DNA of 64,000 nucleotides. It comes from Candidatus Terasakiella magnetica. Lineage in GTDB: Bacteria; Pseudomonadota; Alphaproteobacteria; Rhodospirillales; Terasakiellaceae. How positions within the stretch are numbered: the first letter of the stretch is position 1; the number at the start of each line of letters is the position of its first letter. The notes beneath the pieces were generated by a model. That model was not told the DNA's origin and made no database searches. It saw only the letters and a list, made by a program, of their open reading frames with translations. The stretch is from contig NZ_FLYE01000001.1 of the NCBI RefSeq assembly GCF_900093605.1, positions 558,001-622,000 on the forward strand, given 5' to 3'. The position numbers and the translations under genes are program-made. This document shows positions 17,813 to 26,349 of this stretch, piece after piece.

Positions 17813-18985
17813 TTACTTGGTTTCGTTAAACAGTTCACGACCGATCAGCATACGGCGGATTTCTGATGTGCCAGCACCGATCTCGTAAAGTTTTGCATCG
17901 CGCAACAAGCGACCTGTTGGATACTCATTAATGTAGCCATTACCACCCAGAATTTGGATCGCATCCAAGGCCATTTGTGTGGCTTTTTCAGCAGAGTACA
18001 AGATCACACCAGCCGCATCTTTACGGGTTGTTTCACCGCGCGAACATGCCGCACCAACCGCATAAACATAAGCGCGACAAGCATTCATTGTAGAATACAT
18101 ATCGGCGATTTTACCTTGGATCAGCTGAAACTCACCAATGGATTGACCAAACTGCTGACGCTCATGAATGTAGGGGACAACAACATCCATACAAGCCATC
18201 ATGATGCCCGTTGGGCCACCAGCAAGAACCGCACGCTCATAATCCAGACCGGACATAAGAACGCGTACACCTTTGTTCAAGCCGCCAAGGATGTTTTCTT
18301 CTGGCACTTCACAGTCTTGGAACACCAACTCACATGTGTTGGAACCACGCATGCCGAGCTTGTCGAGCTTTTGCGCTGTTGAAAAGCCAACAAAATCTTT
18401 TTCAATGATGAAAGCTGTGATGCCTTTTGGGCCTGCATCCGGATCGGTTTTCGCATAAACAACCAAAGTGTCAGCATCCGGGCCGTTGGTGATCCACATC
18501 TTGTTACCATTGAGGATATACTTATCACCTTTTTTCTCAGCCTTGAGCTTCATAGAAACAACGTCAGAACCGGCACCGGGCTCAGACATGGCAAGAGAAC
18601 CGATATGCTCACCGGAAATCAGTTTTGGCAGGTATTTCTTTTTCTGCTCTTCACTACCGTTGCGGTAAATCTGGTTTACACACAGGTTAGAGTGCGCACC
18701 GTATGACAGGCCGATAGAGGCAGAAGCGCGGCTAATTTCTTCAACAGCGATGATATGTTCCAGATAACCAAGGCCAGCCCCGCCGTATTCTTCAGAAACA
18801 GTAATACCAAGCAAGCCAAGCTCACCAAATTTGGTCCACATTTCATTTGGGAAGGCGTTATCCAGATCGGTTTTTTCTGCGATCGGGGCAATTTCTTCCT
18901 GAGCAAAGGAACTCACCGTATCACGGATCATGTCCGCTGTTTCGCCAAGATTAAAGTTTAAAGCTGGATATTCAACGAAGCTCAT
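17813..18985 (-). CDS. liuA: isovaleryl-CoA dehydrogenase
   Basis: A 390-aa acyl-CoA dehydrogenase and the first gene of the leucine operon. It shows [39 protein letters not shown] and a C-terminal [32 protein letters not shown] stretch, close to IVD enzymes. In the IVD group the catalytic glutamate is on helix G (here LDYERAVL, near 255) rather than at EGT, and here EIGAGTSE lacks that C-terminal Glu. The start is ATG 18985 (GGAAAAAGAG upstream, [11 protein letters not shown]); a longer frame to 19078 has no support. A LiuR-type palindrome lies about 140 bp upstream. Confidence 0.92.
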   Translation of the reverse strand: MSFVEYPALNFNLGETADMIRDTVSSFAQEEIAPIAEKTDLDNAFPNEMWTKFGELGLLGITVSEEYGGAGLGYLEHIIAVEEISRASASIGLSYGAHSNLCVNQIYRNGSEEQKKKYLPKLISGEHIGSLAMSEPGAGSDVVSMKLKAEKKGDKYILNGNKMWITNGPDADTLVVYAKTDPDAGPKGITAFIIEKDFVGFSTAQKLDKLGMRGSNTCELVFQDCEVPEENILGGLNKGVRVLMSGLDYERAVLAGGPTGIMMACMDVVVPYIHERQQFGQSIGEFQLIQGKIADMYSTMNACRAYVYAVGAACSRGETTRKDAAGVILYSAEKATQMALDAIQILGGNGYINEYPTGRLLRDAKLYEIGAGTSEIRRMLIGRELFNETK

Positions 18986-19122
18986 ATCTCTTTTTCCATT
19001 TCCCAAAAGGTTAAAAGAAACCTCTTCGCCATTGTAAGGATGCTGGAATGACAGACACTGTCGATATTTCCCTCCCAATGAACGAACAGATTTTCCTGTT
19101 TCAATTTCTACATAAAGCGTAA

Positions 19123-19144
19123 TTAACGTTTACGTAAACGTCAA
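19123..19144. promoter_or_regulatory. LiuR operator upstream of liuA
   Basis: A perfect 16-bp palindrome ACGTTTACGTAAACGT (19126-19141) inside a 22-bp block that is identical to the one at 21883-21904. It lies in the 291-bp non-coding region before liuA. LiuR is a MerR-type regulator known in proteobacteria to bind such palindromes upstream of liu operons, and its gene is in this window (25887). The palindrome is seen directly; that LiuR binds it is inferred. Confidence 0.82.
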
Positions 19145-19276
19145 CTTAATATTTATAAAAAAATGCGATACTCCCTAACCGTTGGAAACACCGCATTTTT
19201 TAAGTCTTTAGCTTTTGAAAAACGACACAATAAATTCTGTGTCATTCTACAAAAAGCTAGAATCCACTGAGGTTAC

Positions 19277-19849
19277 TTACGCTTCTTTGCGAAAACTATC
19301 TGGTAGAACAAAAGCAATCACCATAAAGGCAACCCCTAAAATAATACCGATAACCTCACCGGGCATAGTTTCAAACACACTTGAGTATTTCGCGCCATCA
19401 ACTGCGCCAAGTGTGACTTTGCCGCCCAAAACCTTATCTAAAAGCCCAGTTGCCTTAACTTGGGAATAAGTCGCCATATAGGCCCCTGCCCCAACAAGAC
19501 CACCAAGAACAAAGAATAACGCATCCTTGCGCCCCGTAGCAGCCGCAGCCAAACCTGTACCCGGGCAATAGCCTGCAGCAGCAAAGCCAAGACCGAGTAA
19601 AACACCACCGACAAACACACCGATATAGGCGGTTTTCACCGACATATGGCCCACATCAATAATGCCAACTAAGAAACCTGTGAACATCAGCACTGATGAA
19701 AAACCAATGGCAAGCAAGATTGTTTTCATCAAGTGAAGCTTACTTAAACGCAGCATATGGATAATGACGTTAGGGTTTGTTGCCCCAATACGATCCAGCA
19801 CAAAACCAAAAGCGCCGCCAATAACAATGGCAAGAAGAACCTTTTCCAT
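19277..19849 (-). CDS. YeeE/YedE family sulfur transporter, second half
   Basis: A 190-aa protein with about five membrane helices. It contains AAGYCPGTGLAAAATGRKDALFFVLGG, the conserved cysteine-proline-glycine motif of the Sulf_transp (DUF395) repeat. It starts at ATG 19847-19849, which overlaps the stop of the upstream gene by one base, so translation is coupled. YeeE (TsuA) imports thiosulfate; here the two repeats seem to be on two separate chains. It could equally move other reduced sulfur species. Confidence 0.82.
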   Translation of the reverse strand: MEKVLLAIVIGGAFGFVLDRIGATNPNVIIHMLRLSKLHLMKTILLAIGFSSVLMFTGFLVGIIDVGHMSVKTAYIGVFVGGVLLGLGFAAAGYCPGTGLAAAATGRKDALFFVLGGLVGAGAYMATYSQVKATGLLDKVLGGKVTLGAVDGAKYSSVFETMPGEVIGIILGVAFMVIAFVLPDSFRKEA

Positions 19850-20412
19850 TATGCATTCTCCTGCTTTTTAAACATCATGATCGCCAGCGGAATGCCTGCA
19901 ACAAATGCCCCAAGGGCGAAGATATAACCGGACATGGCTGTCTGCATCATGCCACTCATCATATGACCGCTGGTACAGCCCCCTGCCAAACGCGCCCCGT
20001 AAAGCACAAGGAAACCCGCAACAAAAGCCATCACATACCTTTTAATCGGTGAGTCACCGAAATTAGCACGCCAAACCTCTGGCATGCATTTTTGCTCACG
20101 TTTAATACCGCCACGCAAAAGCGCCGAAGCCCCGGCACCAATGATCATGGCAATCACAAAAACGAAGCTATAGTTCATCGGATTGGAAACATTCTTGGCA
20201 TATTTGCCGCCGCTTTTATTTAAGTAAGCATTTTCACTGGCATAACCGCTTTTACTCTCAGTTGACTCAACAACTACATTTGAATCAACCGCATCCCACA
20301 AGATACCATCAAAAATAACAAACTGCGTTGAAACCCCGATGGGCTTGACCAACACAACTGCCATGAGGAAAACAAAGCCCAGCAAGAGCCCGCCTTTCTT
20401 CCATGAAAGCAT
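19849..20412 (-). CDS. YeeE/YedE family sulfur transporter, first half
   Basis: A 187-aa membrane protein. It has an N-terminal helix (about 9-27), a roughly 60-residue mostly polar loop, then three or four helices including RLAGGCTSGHMMSGM, the second conserved cysteine motif of the family. The start is ATG 20410-20412 with GGAGA 7 bases upstream. Together with the downstream partner it gives a split YeeE/YedE transporter. The polar loop (residues about 40-75) is probably periplasmic and unusual for the family. Confidence 0.8.
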   Translation of the reverse strand: MLSWKKGGLLLGFVFLMAVVLVKPIGVSTQFVIFDGILWDAVDSNVVVESTESKSGYASENAYLNKSGGKYAKNVSNPMNYSFVFVIAMIIGAGASALLRGGIKREQKCMPEVWRANFGDSPIKRYVMAFVAGFLVLYGARLAGGCTSGHMMSGMMQTAMSGYIFALGAFVAGIPLAIMMFKKQENA

Positions 20413-20428
20413 ATAACTTCTCCATATA

Positions 20429-20444
20429 ATTAGTTTTCACTAAT
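20429..20444. promoter_or_regulatory. candidate operator of the YeeE/YedE pair
   Basis: Perfect inverted repeat ATTAGT-TTTC-ACTAAT, 17-32 bp before the start codon of the first YeeE gene. The spacing suits a repressor site over the promoter or leader. Which regulator would bind is not known from the sequence. Confidence 0.4.
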
Positions 20445-20574
20445 TTACTAAGGAGATATACATATTTGCAAGAACTAAATTAGATTAAGGTAAATTTATA
20501 TATTATGAAGCATTGATTGCTTTAAATGGCCCAACTTGATAATTTAAACTTACAACTCTCATGGGGCGGGACAG

Positions 20575-20952
20575 ATGTCACTTAAAGACTTAACATTTGC
20601 ATTGATTGACGATGACAAGACAATGCTAAAAATCCTTGGCGCACTTTTTGAAGAAGGCGATCTTACCTATAGCCCTTTTCACAGTGCCTCCACCGCAATC
20701 ATTGATATCATTGAAGAACAACCCGATTGCGTCATAACCGATATCAACATGGCTGGCATGGATGGGCTCTCCCTAATTAAAGAGTTGCGCAAAAATGATA
20801 TAATGGCCAATACCAAATATATCGTTATCACAGCTAATCAAGGCGATGAGTGGAAAGAAAAAGCCAAAGAAGCTGGTGCTCATGGTTTTATCTTAAAACC
20901 CTTTGATACAGATAATCTTCTCAAACAGGTTGAGGCTATTTGCCTAGGCTGA
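20575..20952 (+). CDS. CheY-like single-domain response regulator
   Basis: A 125-aa receiver domain only. The acidic cluster is D12-D14, the phospho-acceptor is D56 (CVITDINMAGMDG), and the conserved lysine is in ILKPFD near 106. A GGGGCGGG site precedes ATG 20575. There is no output domain, so it works by contact with a partner, for example a kinase phosphorelay or the flagellar motor. It is divergent from the YeeE pair, and its end overlaps the convergent thioesterase gene by 9 bp. Confidence 0.88.
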   Translation: MSLKDLTFALIDDDKTMLKILGALFEEGDLTYSPFHSASTAIIDIIEEQPDCVITDINMAGMDGLSLIKELRKNDIMANTKYIVITANQGDEWKEKAKEAGAHGFILKPFDTDNLLKQVEAICLG

Positions 20953-21378
20953 AACAGCCATTAAAGTTTGAATAGCGGTCGCACATTGGGTTTCTACGCC
21001 ATCCTTGACCCCATAAACATCAATATGTGTGACCGTCAATGTGCGCCCTGATTTTACAACGCGCCCTATCCCTTTAAGATAGTCCCCTGCCCCCGGTGCA
21101 ATGATGTTGAGCTTATATTCCACCGTCAGCATCGCTTGGCCTTCTTCCACCAAGGTAAAACCAGCAAAGCCACCCGAAACATCAGCTAAAGAGCCAATTA
21201 CACCGCCATGGAAATAGCCATGATGTTGGTCGAGCTCCTTCTTAAACGGGATATGAAGTTCACAATAGCCTGGGCGAATATCAACGATCTCTGTGCCCAG
21301 ATGTTTCATAAAGCCCTGTTCATCAAAAGCTTTTTGAACAAGCTCGATATAGTTTTCACAACGTGGTTTAAAATCCAT
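20944..21378 (-). CDS. PaaI-type hotdog thioesterase
   Basis: A 144-aa hotdog-fold protein. The motif HHGYFHGGVIGSLADVSGGFA fits the PaaI/YdiI group, where the central helix carries the catalytic acid. It would hydrolyse an acyl- or aryl-CoA thioester. It is the second gene after the thioesterase at 21394 (15 bp gap), so the two share a transcript that begins behind a LiuR-type palindrome. The substrate is probably a branched- or short-chain acyl-CoA; this is inference from context. Confidence 0.83.
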   Translation of the reverse strand: MDFKPRCENYIELVQKAFDEQGFMKHLGTEIVDIRPGYCELHIPFKKELDQHHGYFHGGVIGSLADVSGGFAGFTLVEEGQAMLTVEYKLNIIAPGAGDYLKGIGRVVKSGRTLTVTHIDVYGVKDGVETQCATAIQTLMAVSA

Positions 21379-21393
21379 CGCCCTGCCCTTTAT

Positions 21394-21843
21394 TTACTGT
21401 GCAGCAACGTCTTGTGCGCTTGTAAGATAAGGCTGTGCATTTGCAAGAATATCATCGGGAAAATTCACCGCACGCCGTTCTTTTTGATCCATATGAACGC
21501 CAAAAAGCTCACATTGTGAAACCTTAGCGCCCGTAACCGCATTGCTCATCACATGGACCATCTTAAATTTCTTACCTTCAAATAAGGCAAGGCGTGAATG
21601 AATTTCCACACAATCACCGGGCAGTAATTCTTGTTGATAGGTCACATGGTGATCCACAGCCGCCACACCGCCATTGCGCTCAGAAAAATAGGCTTTATTG
21701 ATCCCTAAAACAGCAAGAAAACTCCAAGCGGCATCATCAAACTTTGCCATATAATTACGCACATTAAGATGGCCCATATGGTCACACTCCCACTGCTGGA
21801 CCGTGCTGCGATGTGTCAAAATGGCTTTGTTTTGCTGCGTCAT
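21394..21843 (-). CDS. 4HBT-type acyl-CoA thioesterase
   Basis: A 149-aa hotdog protein with WECDHMGHLNVRNYMAKFDDA, matching the catalytic-aspartate motif of the 4-hydroxybenzoyl-CoA thioesterase/YbgC group. The start is ATG 21841-21843. A 22-bp block identical to the liuA operator lies 40 bp upstream, so the gene is a probable LiuR target. A role might be to release CoA from acyl-CoA intermediates of leucine breakdown when they build up. The true substrate is unknown. Confidence 0.85.
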   Translation of the reverse strand: MTQQNKAILTHRSTVQQWECDHMGHLNVRNYMAKFDDAAWSFLAVLGINKAYFSERNGGVAAVDHHVTYQQELLPGDCVEIHSRLALFEGKKFKMVHVMSNAVTGAKVSQCELFGVHMDQKERRAVNFPDDILANAQPYLTSAQDVAAQ

Positions 21844-21882
21844 TTTCTTACTCGTTTAATCTATTGAGGCAAGAAAGATTAC

Positions 21883-21904
21883 TTAACGTTTACGTAAACG
21901 TCAA
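21883..21904. promoter_or_regulatory. LiuR operator upstream of the thioesterase pair
   Basis: The same 16-bp palindrome ACGTTTACGTAAACGT (21886-21901) as upstream of liuA, with flanks identical over 22 bp. It sits 40-61 bp before the start codon of the 4HBT thioesterase gene. The flanking sequence outside the block differs from the liuA region, which argues for a selected binding site and not a recent duplication. Confidence 0.8.
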
Positions 21905-21987
21905 TTTATTATTTACCTCAAGTTTTTATAGAGGGGCTGCCTATCTTGTAAGGTGAGGCCCTGTCACCAAAATCGATGAATTATATA

Positions 21988-22998
21988 TCATCCCCCAAAG
22001 CGATCTTTATCACTCAGCGGTGAAGAAAACTGGTTCCATTTACGTTTGAGCTGCACAATTTTGGGATAATTTTCTTCAAATACATCCACCAGTTTTGGAT
22101 TAAAATGCGTTCCCTTATTGCGCAAAATTTCAGCCAAAGCTTCTTCGCTTTTCCAAGCTTCTTTATAGGGGCGCTTCATGGTTAAGGCATCAAACACATC
22201 GGCAATGGCAACAATCTGCGCCACGAGGGGAATATCCTCACCACTTAAGCCCGATGGATAGCCTGAGCCATCCCATTTCTCATGATGATGCAGTGCAATT
22301 TCTGCAGCCATTTCAAAGAGTGGGGCCGATGATTCTTGCAAAATCTCATAGCCAATTTGCGTATGGGTTTTCATAACGACCCACTCATCAGTACTTAACG
22401 CGCGCGGGGCTTTTAAGATTGAGTCAGGGATGCCGATCTTGCCCGTATCATGCATTGGGGCGGCGAGCTCTAACAATTCTGCCTGCTCAGTTGACCAGCC
22501 GATTGCTTCAGCCAAAGCGCGAGCATAAGCGGCCATGCGCCAGATATGTTGCCCTGTATCAGTATCATTATAATGCCCGGCACGGCTGAGCATCCCGATT
22601 GCTTCATAGCGGCTTTGCTCCAATTGTTGCACACGCACCAAAGACAGATGCGTTTCAACACGCCGGCGCACAATCGGTCCTGAAAGCGGTTTTTGCAGAT
22701 AATCAACAGCCCCCACATCAAAACCTTGTGCCTCATCCTCAATCTCACTCATCGCTGTCACAAAAATCACTGGGATGGAGCGCATTTTAGGAGATTCTTT
22801 TAACTTTTTGCAGACTTCATAGCCGTTCATCTCAGGCATCATAATGTCGAGCAAAATCAAATCCGGCATATGTTTTTCTGCAGCTTCCAAAGCCTTGGTG
22901 CCATTGGTCGCAAAATGCAGATTATAACGGTCCTTAAGAATTTGACGAAGCAATTGCAGGTTATTTGGTTCATCATCAACGGCTAGAATATTTTTCAT
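21988..22998 (-). CDS. HD-GYP response regulator (cyclic-di-GMP phosphodiesterase, RpfG-like)
   Basis: A 336-aa two-domain protein. The receiver is at 1-120 (D8/D9, acceptor D51 in LILLDIMMPEMNG). The HD-GYP domain is at about 140-320, with HDTGKIGIPDSIL, HHHEKWDGSGYPSGLSGEDIP and ADVFDAL, so the HD, HHE and GYP residues are all present. It should hydrolyse cyclic-di-GMP when phosphorylated. It begins 3 bp after the stop of the hybrid kinase gene, which makes that kinase its likely partner. Confidence 0.92.
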   Translation of the reverse strand: MKNILAVDDEPNNLQLLRQILKDRYNLHFATNGTKALEAAEKHMPDLILLDIMMPEMNGYEVCKKLKESPKMRSIPVIFVTAMSEIEDEAQGFDVGAVDYLQKPLSGPIVRRRVETHLSLVRVQQLEQSRYEAIGMLSRAGHYNDTDTGQHIWRMAAYARALAEAIGWSTEQAELLELAAPMHDTGKIGIPDSILKAPRALSTDEWVVMKTHTQIGYEILQESSAPLFEMAAEIALHHHEKWDGSGYPSGLSGEDIPLVAQIVAIADVFDALTMKRPYKEAWKSEEALAEILRNKGTHFNPKLVDVFEENYPKIVQLKRKWNQFSSPLSDKDRFGG

Positions 22999-23001
22999 TT
23001 T

Positions 23002-25725
23002 TTAATCACCAGCTGTCCCGTCTAGGTTTAGTTTTTCTTTTAAAACAATTGCTTCTTCTGCGGCTTGGTCAAAATCAAACACATCAATTGCCTCTTGAAT
23101 AGGTAGAATATCATCATGAGATAAATATTCACGCATTTTTTCAACGATAGGCTCCGTCGCATCAGGATTTAGCTTTTCCAGCGAGTGCTCAAGCTGTTTG
23201 ATCAAGAGCGCAACTGCAATTGGATCAAATGATTTCAACTGGGCATCACCTGTGGCTGCGTTTTTCTTAATTTTAGAAATAGATTTAACAGATCGGGCCA
23301 AAGCATCCTCTAACATGGGCAATTTGTTTTGCGCTAAAACAATTTCTTTTTGCTTTAAATAGCCATCAATTTCAGTTGCCAAAGCCGCCACATCAAAGAC
23401 CGATAGATTGGCTGCAACCCCTTTAAGGGCATGGGCGATTTCTCGTGCTTTTTCAACTCGCCCTTCTTTTCCGGTAATACTATTGGCAATATTTCTTGCA
23501 TCGTCATGTCGTTCATCTGCAAAGGATTTCAGCGCCTTCACATAGCTTTCGCAATCATGCCAAACAGCCAAGCCTTTTCTATAATCAACACAATCCTGCA
23601 AGACATTCATCTCATAGGGTAAATTATCATCACTCCAGCTCTTTTGCTGAGCCACACCCGTTGTATTTGAGGTGCCTTGCCCTGTAGGGACAAGCCGTTC
23701 CATCTCTCGCAAAAGCCTGTTAAAATCAATGGGTTTTGCCTCAACCCCATTCATCCCGGCATTATAACATTTATTATGGTCTTCCTGCATAAGGCTGGCT
23801 GTAAGGGCTAAAATCGGCGTATTTTTATCGACGTCACATTCATACATACGGATTTCTTCACTAGCTTCCAGCCCATCCATTTCTGGCATCCAGATGTCCA
23901 TCAAGACAATATCATAGTCATTCTTTTTATAGGCCTTGATGGCTTCTCTACCATTTTTAGCCCAATCGATCATATGACCAAGAGCTTCTAGGCGGATCAT
24001 CGCGAGCTGGGCATTCTCTGCAATATCTTCAGCCAGCAAAATTTTGAAACATCGCGGTGACACATATTCTTCTTCAACCACATCCATATCATCATAAAGA
24101 CAAGCTGCCCCCTCAGGCGCAGTTGGCATTTTAACGGTAAAATGAAAAGTGGAGCCTTTGCCCAAAAGACTATCAACCCAGATTTTCCCGCCCATATTCT
24201 CCACAATCTGTTTCGAAATGGTGGTGCCAAGGCCTGTGCCCCCATAATTTCGGGTGGTGCTGGCATCAGCTTGAGAGAAAGAGTCAAAGATGACACAGAC
24301 CTGTTGAGCTGTCATGCCAATGCCCGTGTCGCGTACCAAGAAATACAGCTCCGTATCCTCAGCACCTTGTTTTACCTGAACGGTGATCTGCCCTTCTTCG
24401 GTAAATTTAATGGCATTACCCACCAGATTTAATAAAACCTGACGCAAACGTGTTGGGTCCCCAACGTAACGTAGCGGTAAACGTTTTTCATAATCGATCA
24501 GTAATTCAACATTCTTTTCACCCGCACTATGTTCTAAAGCCCGCATCGTATCGACAATAACGTTGCGCAGGTTAAAATTGACTGTTTCAAGGGTGAATTG
24601 CCCACTTTCCAGTTTTGAAACATCCAAAATATCATTAATGATCCCAAGCAAGCCGCGCGCAGAACTGTGAATGGTACGCACATAGGCCCGTGTTGTTTCA
24701 TCAATATCCGGTGACTTTTGAACAATTTCAGAAAAGCCGATAATAGAGTTCATTGGTGTGCGGATTTCGTGGCTCATATTGGCAACGAAAGTGGCTTTGG
24801 CTTGCGCAGCGGTTTCTGCCGCAATTTTTGCCTTTTTCAATTCACTTTCATGTTCTTTCTGTGACGAAATGTCCAAAAGGAACCCAACAAAGAAATGGCT
24901 ATTATCTTCCATGCGGGTATGCCCCAATGACAAGGAAGCAGGAAAACCCGTTTTATTTTTTCGCAAGGCGCGTACTTCACGCTCTGTCCCAATGATCTTG
25001 CTTTGAGCGCTTTCAATAAAGCGTTTTAAGAAATCATCATGCATGGAGGCATAAGGTTCCTCCATCAGCATAGACACATTTTGCCCCAGCATTTCATCGC
25101 TTGTCCAACCAAAGAGCTTTTCAGCAGCCGGGTTAAAAAGCAGTATGATCCCCTTTTCATCAATCGCAATAATCGCACTGGCAGCAGCACCGACAATGGC
25201 ACTCATCATGGAGCTTTTGCTTTTTACGAGTTCTTCAAGCTGGTCACGATGTTTATGTAGCTCAATAGAGGCTTTTTGCTCATCCGTAATATCGCGCAAG
25301 GTCTCAACAACGCCGATCACTTCCCCATTTTCATTGGTGATAGAACGCGCACTAAAAGCAAGCCAACGCCCGCCATTATTGAAATGGGGAAAAAAGTCTT
25401 TTGCCTCAATCACCCCTTTAAAGAGAGGCGATTCAGCATATTTTCCATGATAATACTTCTCGAGGTCTTCCGGCTTATTATCTAAAACCAAATCAGCCAT
25501 GGTTGGGCGCATAGAGGGATAGAACGGGCGCCAGCTATCTTTCGTGCCAACGATATCGTCTGCTGCAAAATTAGAAACGATTTCACACGCACGGTTCCAG
25601 TGTGTCACCGTATGGTTTTGATCAATCACAAAGGTGGGGACTGGAGAGTCTTGTATGATCTGCGAAAACAGGTCCAATTGCGACACTTCTTGCAAAAGTC
25701 CCTTATCAGAATCATCCTGCGCCAT
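23002..25725 (-). CDS. PAS hybrid histidine kinase with receiver and HPt domains
   Basis: A protein of about 907 aa. Order: two PAS domains (about 20-145, 170-290), coiled linker, HisKA with ANMSHEIRTPM (phospho-His near 319), HATPase (DTGIGM; GGTGLGTTISKQIVENMGG, near 480), receiver (about 560-680, IVLMDIWMPEMDG), and an HPt-like domain with AHALKGVAANLS (about 795). No membrane segment is seen, so it senses a cytosolic signal. ATG 25725 has GAGG 8 bases upstream; the frame extends three codons to a GTG. It lies directly upstream of the HD-GYP regulator and would control it through a full phosphorelay. Confidence 0.9.
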   Translation of the reverse strand: MAQDDSDKGLLQEVSQLDLFSQIIQDSPVPTFVIDQNHTVTHWNRACEIVSNFAADDIVGTKDSWRPFYPSMRPTMADLVLDNKPEDLEKYYHGKYAESPLFKGVIEAKDFFPHFNNGGRWLAFSARSITNENGEVIGVVETLRDITDEQKASIELHKHRDQLEELVKSKSSMMSAIVGAAASAIIAIDEKGIILLFNPAAEKLFGWTSDEMLGQNVSMLMEEPYASMHDDFLKRFIESAQSKIIGTEREVRALRKNKTGFPASLSLGHTRMEDNSHFFVGFLLDISSQKEHESELKKAKIAAETAAQAKATFVANMSHEIRTPMNSIIGFSEIVQKSPDIDETTRAYVRTIHSSARGLLGIINDILDVSKLESGQFTLETVNFNLRNVIVDTMRALEHSAGEKNVELLIDYEKRLPLRYVGDPTRLRQVLLNLVGNAIKFTEEGQITVQVKQGAEDTELYFLVRDTGIGMTAQQVCVIFDSFSQADASTTRNYGGTGLGTTISKQIVENMGGKIWVDSLLGKGSTFHFTVKMPTAPEGAACLYDDMDVVEEEYVSPRCFKILLAEDIAENAQLAMIRLEALGHMIDWAKNGREAIKAYKKNDYDIVLMDIWMPEMDGLEASEEIRMYECDVDKNTPILALTASLMQEDHNKCYNAGMNGVEAKPIDFNRLLREMERLVPTGQGTSNTTGVAQQKSWSDDNLPYEMNVLQDCVDYRKGLAVWHDCESYVKALKSFADERHDDARNIANSITGKEGRVEKAREIAHALKGVAANLSVFDVAALATEIDGYLKQKEIVLAQNKLPMLEDALARSVKSISKIKKNAATGDAQLKSFDPIAVALLIKQLEHSLEKLNPDATEPIVEKMREYLSHDDILPIQEAIDVFDFDQAAEEAIVLKEKLNLDGTAGD

Positions 25726-25886
25726 TGTGGACACCTCTATTTAAGCTACACCCCTAAACTCAACTTTTAATATAGTAGGGCGTAAACTTATAAAGAGTCT
25801 ATTTTTATAGATAAATTAGGCAGCTTTTATTACAGGAAGCCAGCTTACTTCCTGTTTATCTGCCATAGAAAAAGGTATTTTAAGGC

Positions 25887-26279
25887 TTAAGCCTTCTTGT
25901 CCTTAAGAAGGGAGGCGCATTGATCTTCAAGGACTTCCAGCTCATTCAACATGGCATTAATGTCTTGCTGTTGACGCACAAGCGCATCGCGGCGTTGCTG
26001 GATGCGATCAATGAGAACTTCAAGCTGAGTTACAGCAGAGCGATCTGTATCATAGAGATCGATCAGTTCCTGAATTTCAGACAGGGCAAAACCGATACGT
26101 TTCCCACGCATAATCAGGCGAAGGCGCACACGATCACGGGGAGAATAGATACGGCGCTGACCTTCACGCTGAGGCGAGATGAGACCCTTATCCTCATAAA
26201 AACGGATCGTGCGTGTGGTAACGTCAAATTCCTTTGACAGTTCCGTAATTGTATATGTTCTTGATTTTTCTTCACTCAT
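25887..26279 (-). CDS. liuR: MerR-family regulator of leucine/isovalerate catabolism
   Basis: A 130-aa MerR-type protein. The winged helix-turn-helix is at about 8-75 (YTITELSKEFDVTTRTIRFYEDKGLISPQR), followed by a coiled-coil dimer helix (about 85-125). It lacks the metal-binding cysteine pattern of CueR or ZntR types. Sequence style, coupling to liu genes and a matching palindrome just upstream identify it as LiuR. No clear ribosome site precedes ATG 26277-26279. Its own operator suggests autoregulation. Two other matching sites in the window mark the expected regulon. Confidence 0.88.
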   Translation of the reverse strand: MSEEKSRTYTITELSKEFDVTTRTIRFYEDKGLISPQREGQRRIYSPRDRVRLRLIMRGKRIGFALSEIQELIDLYDTDRSAVTQLEVLIDRIQQRRDALVRQQQDINAMLNELEVLEDQCASLLKDKKA

Positions 26280-26295
26280 AACAAATCGACAATAA

Positions 26296-26317
26296 TTGAC
26301 CTTTACGTAAACGTAAA
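26296..26317. promoter_or_regulatory. LiuR operator upstream of liuR (autoregulation)
   Basis: Read on the minus strand, this block matches the 22-bp operators at 19123 and 21883 with two differences; the core reads ACGTTTACGTAAAGGT. It lies 17-38 bp before the liuR start, between the liuR and mgtE genes. The near-identity of three sites in one window, one of them next to a MerR gene, is the main support. Confidence 0.75.
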
Positions 26318-26349
26318 GTCTTTTCTTTCCCCTACGTCAACTTTCTTGT

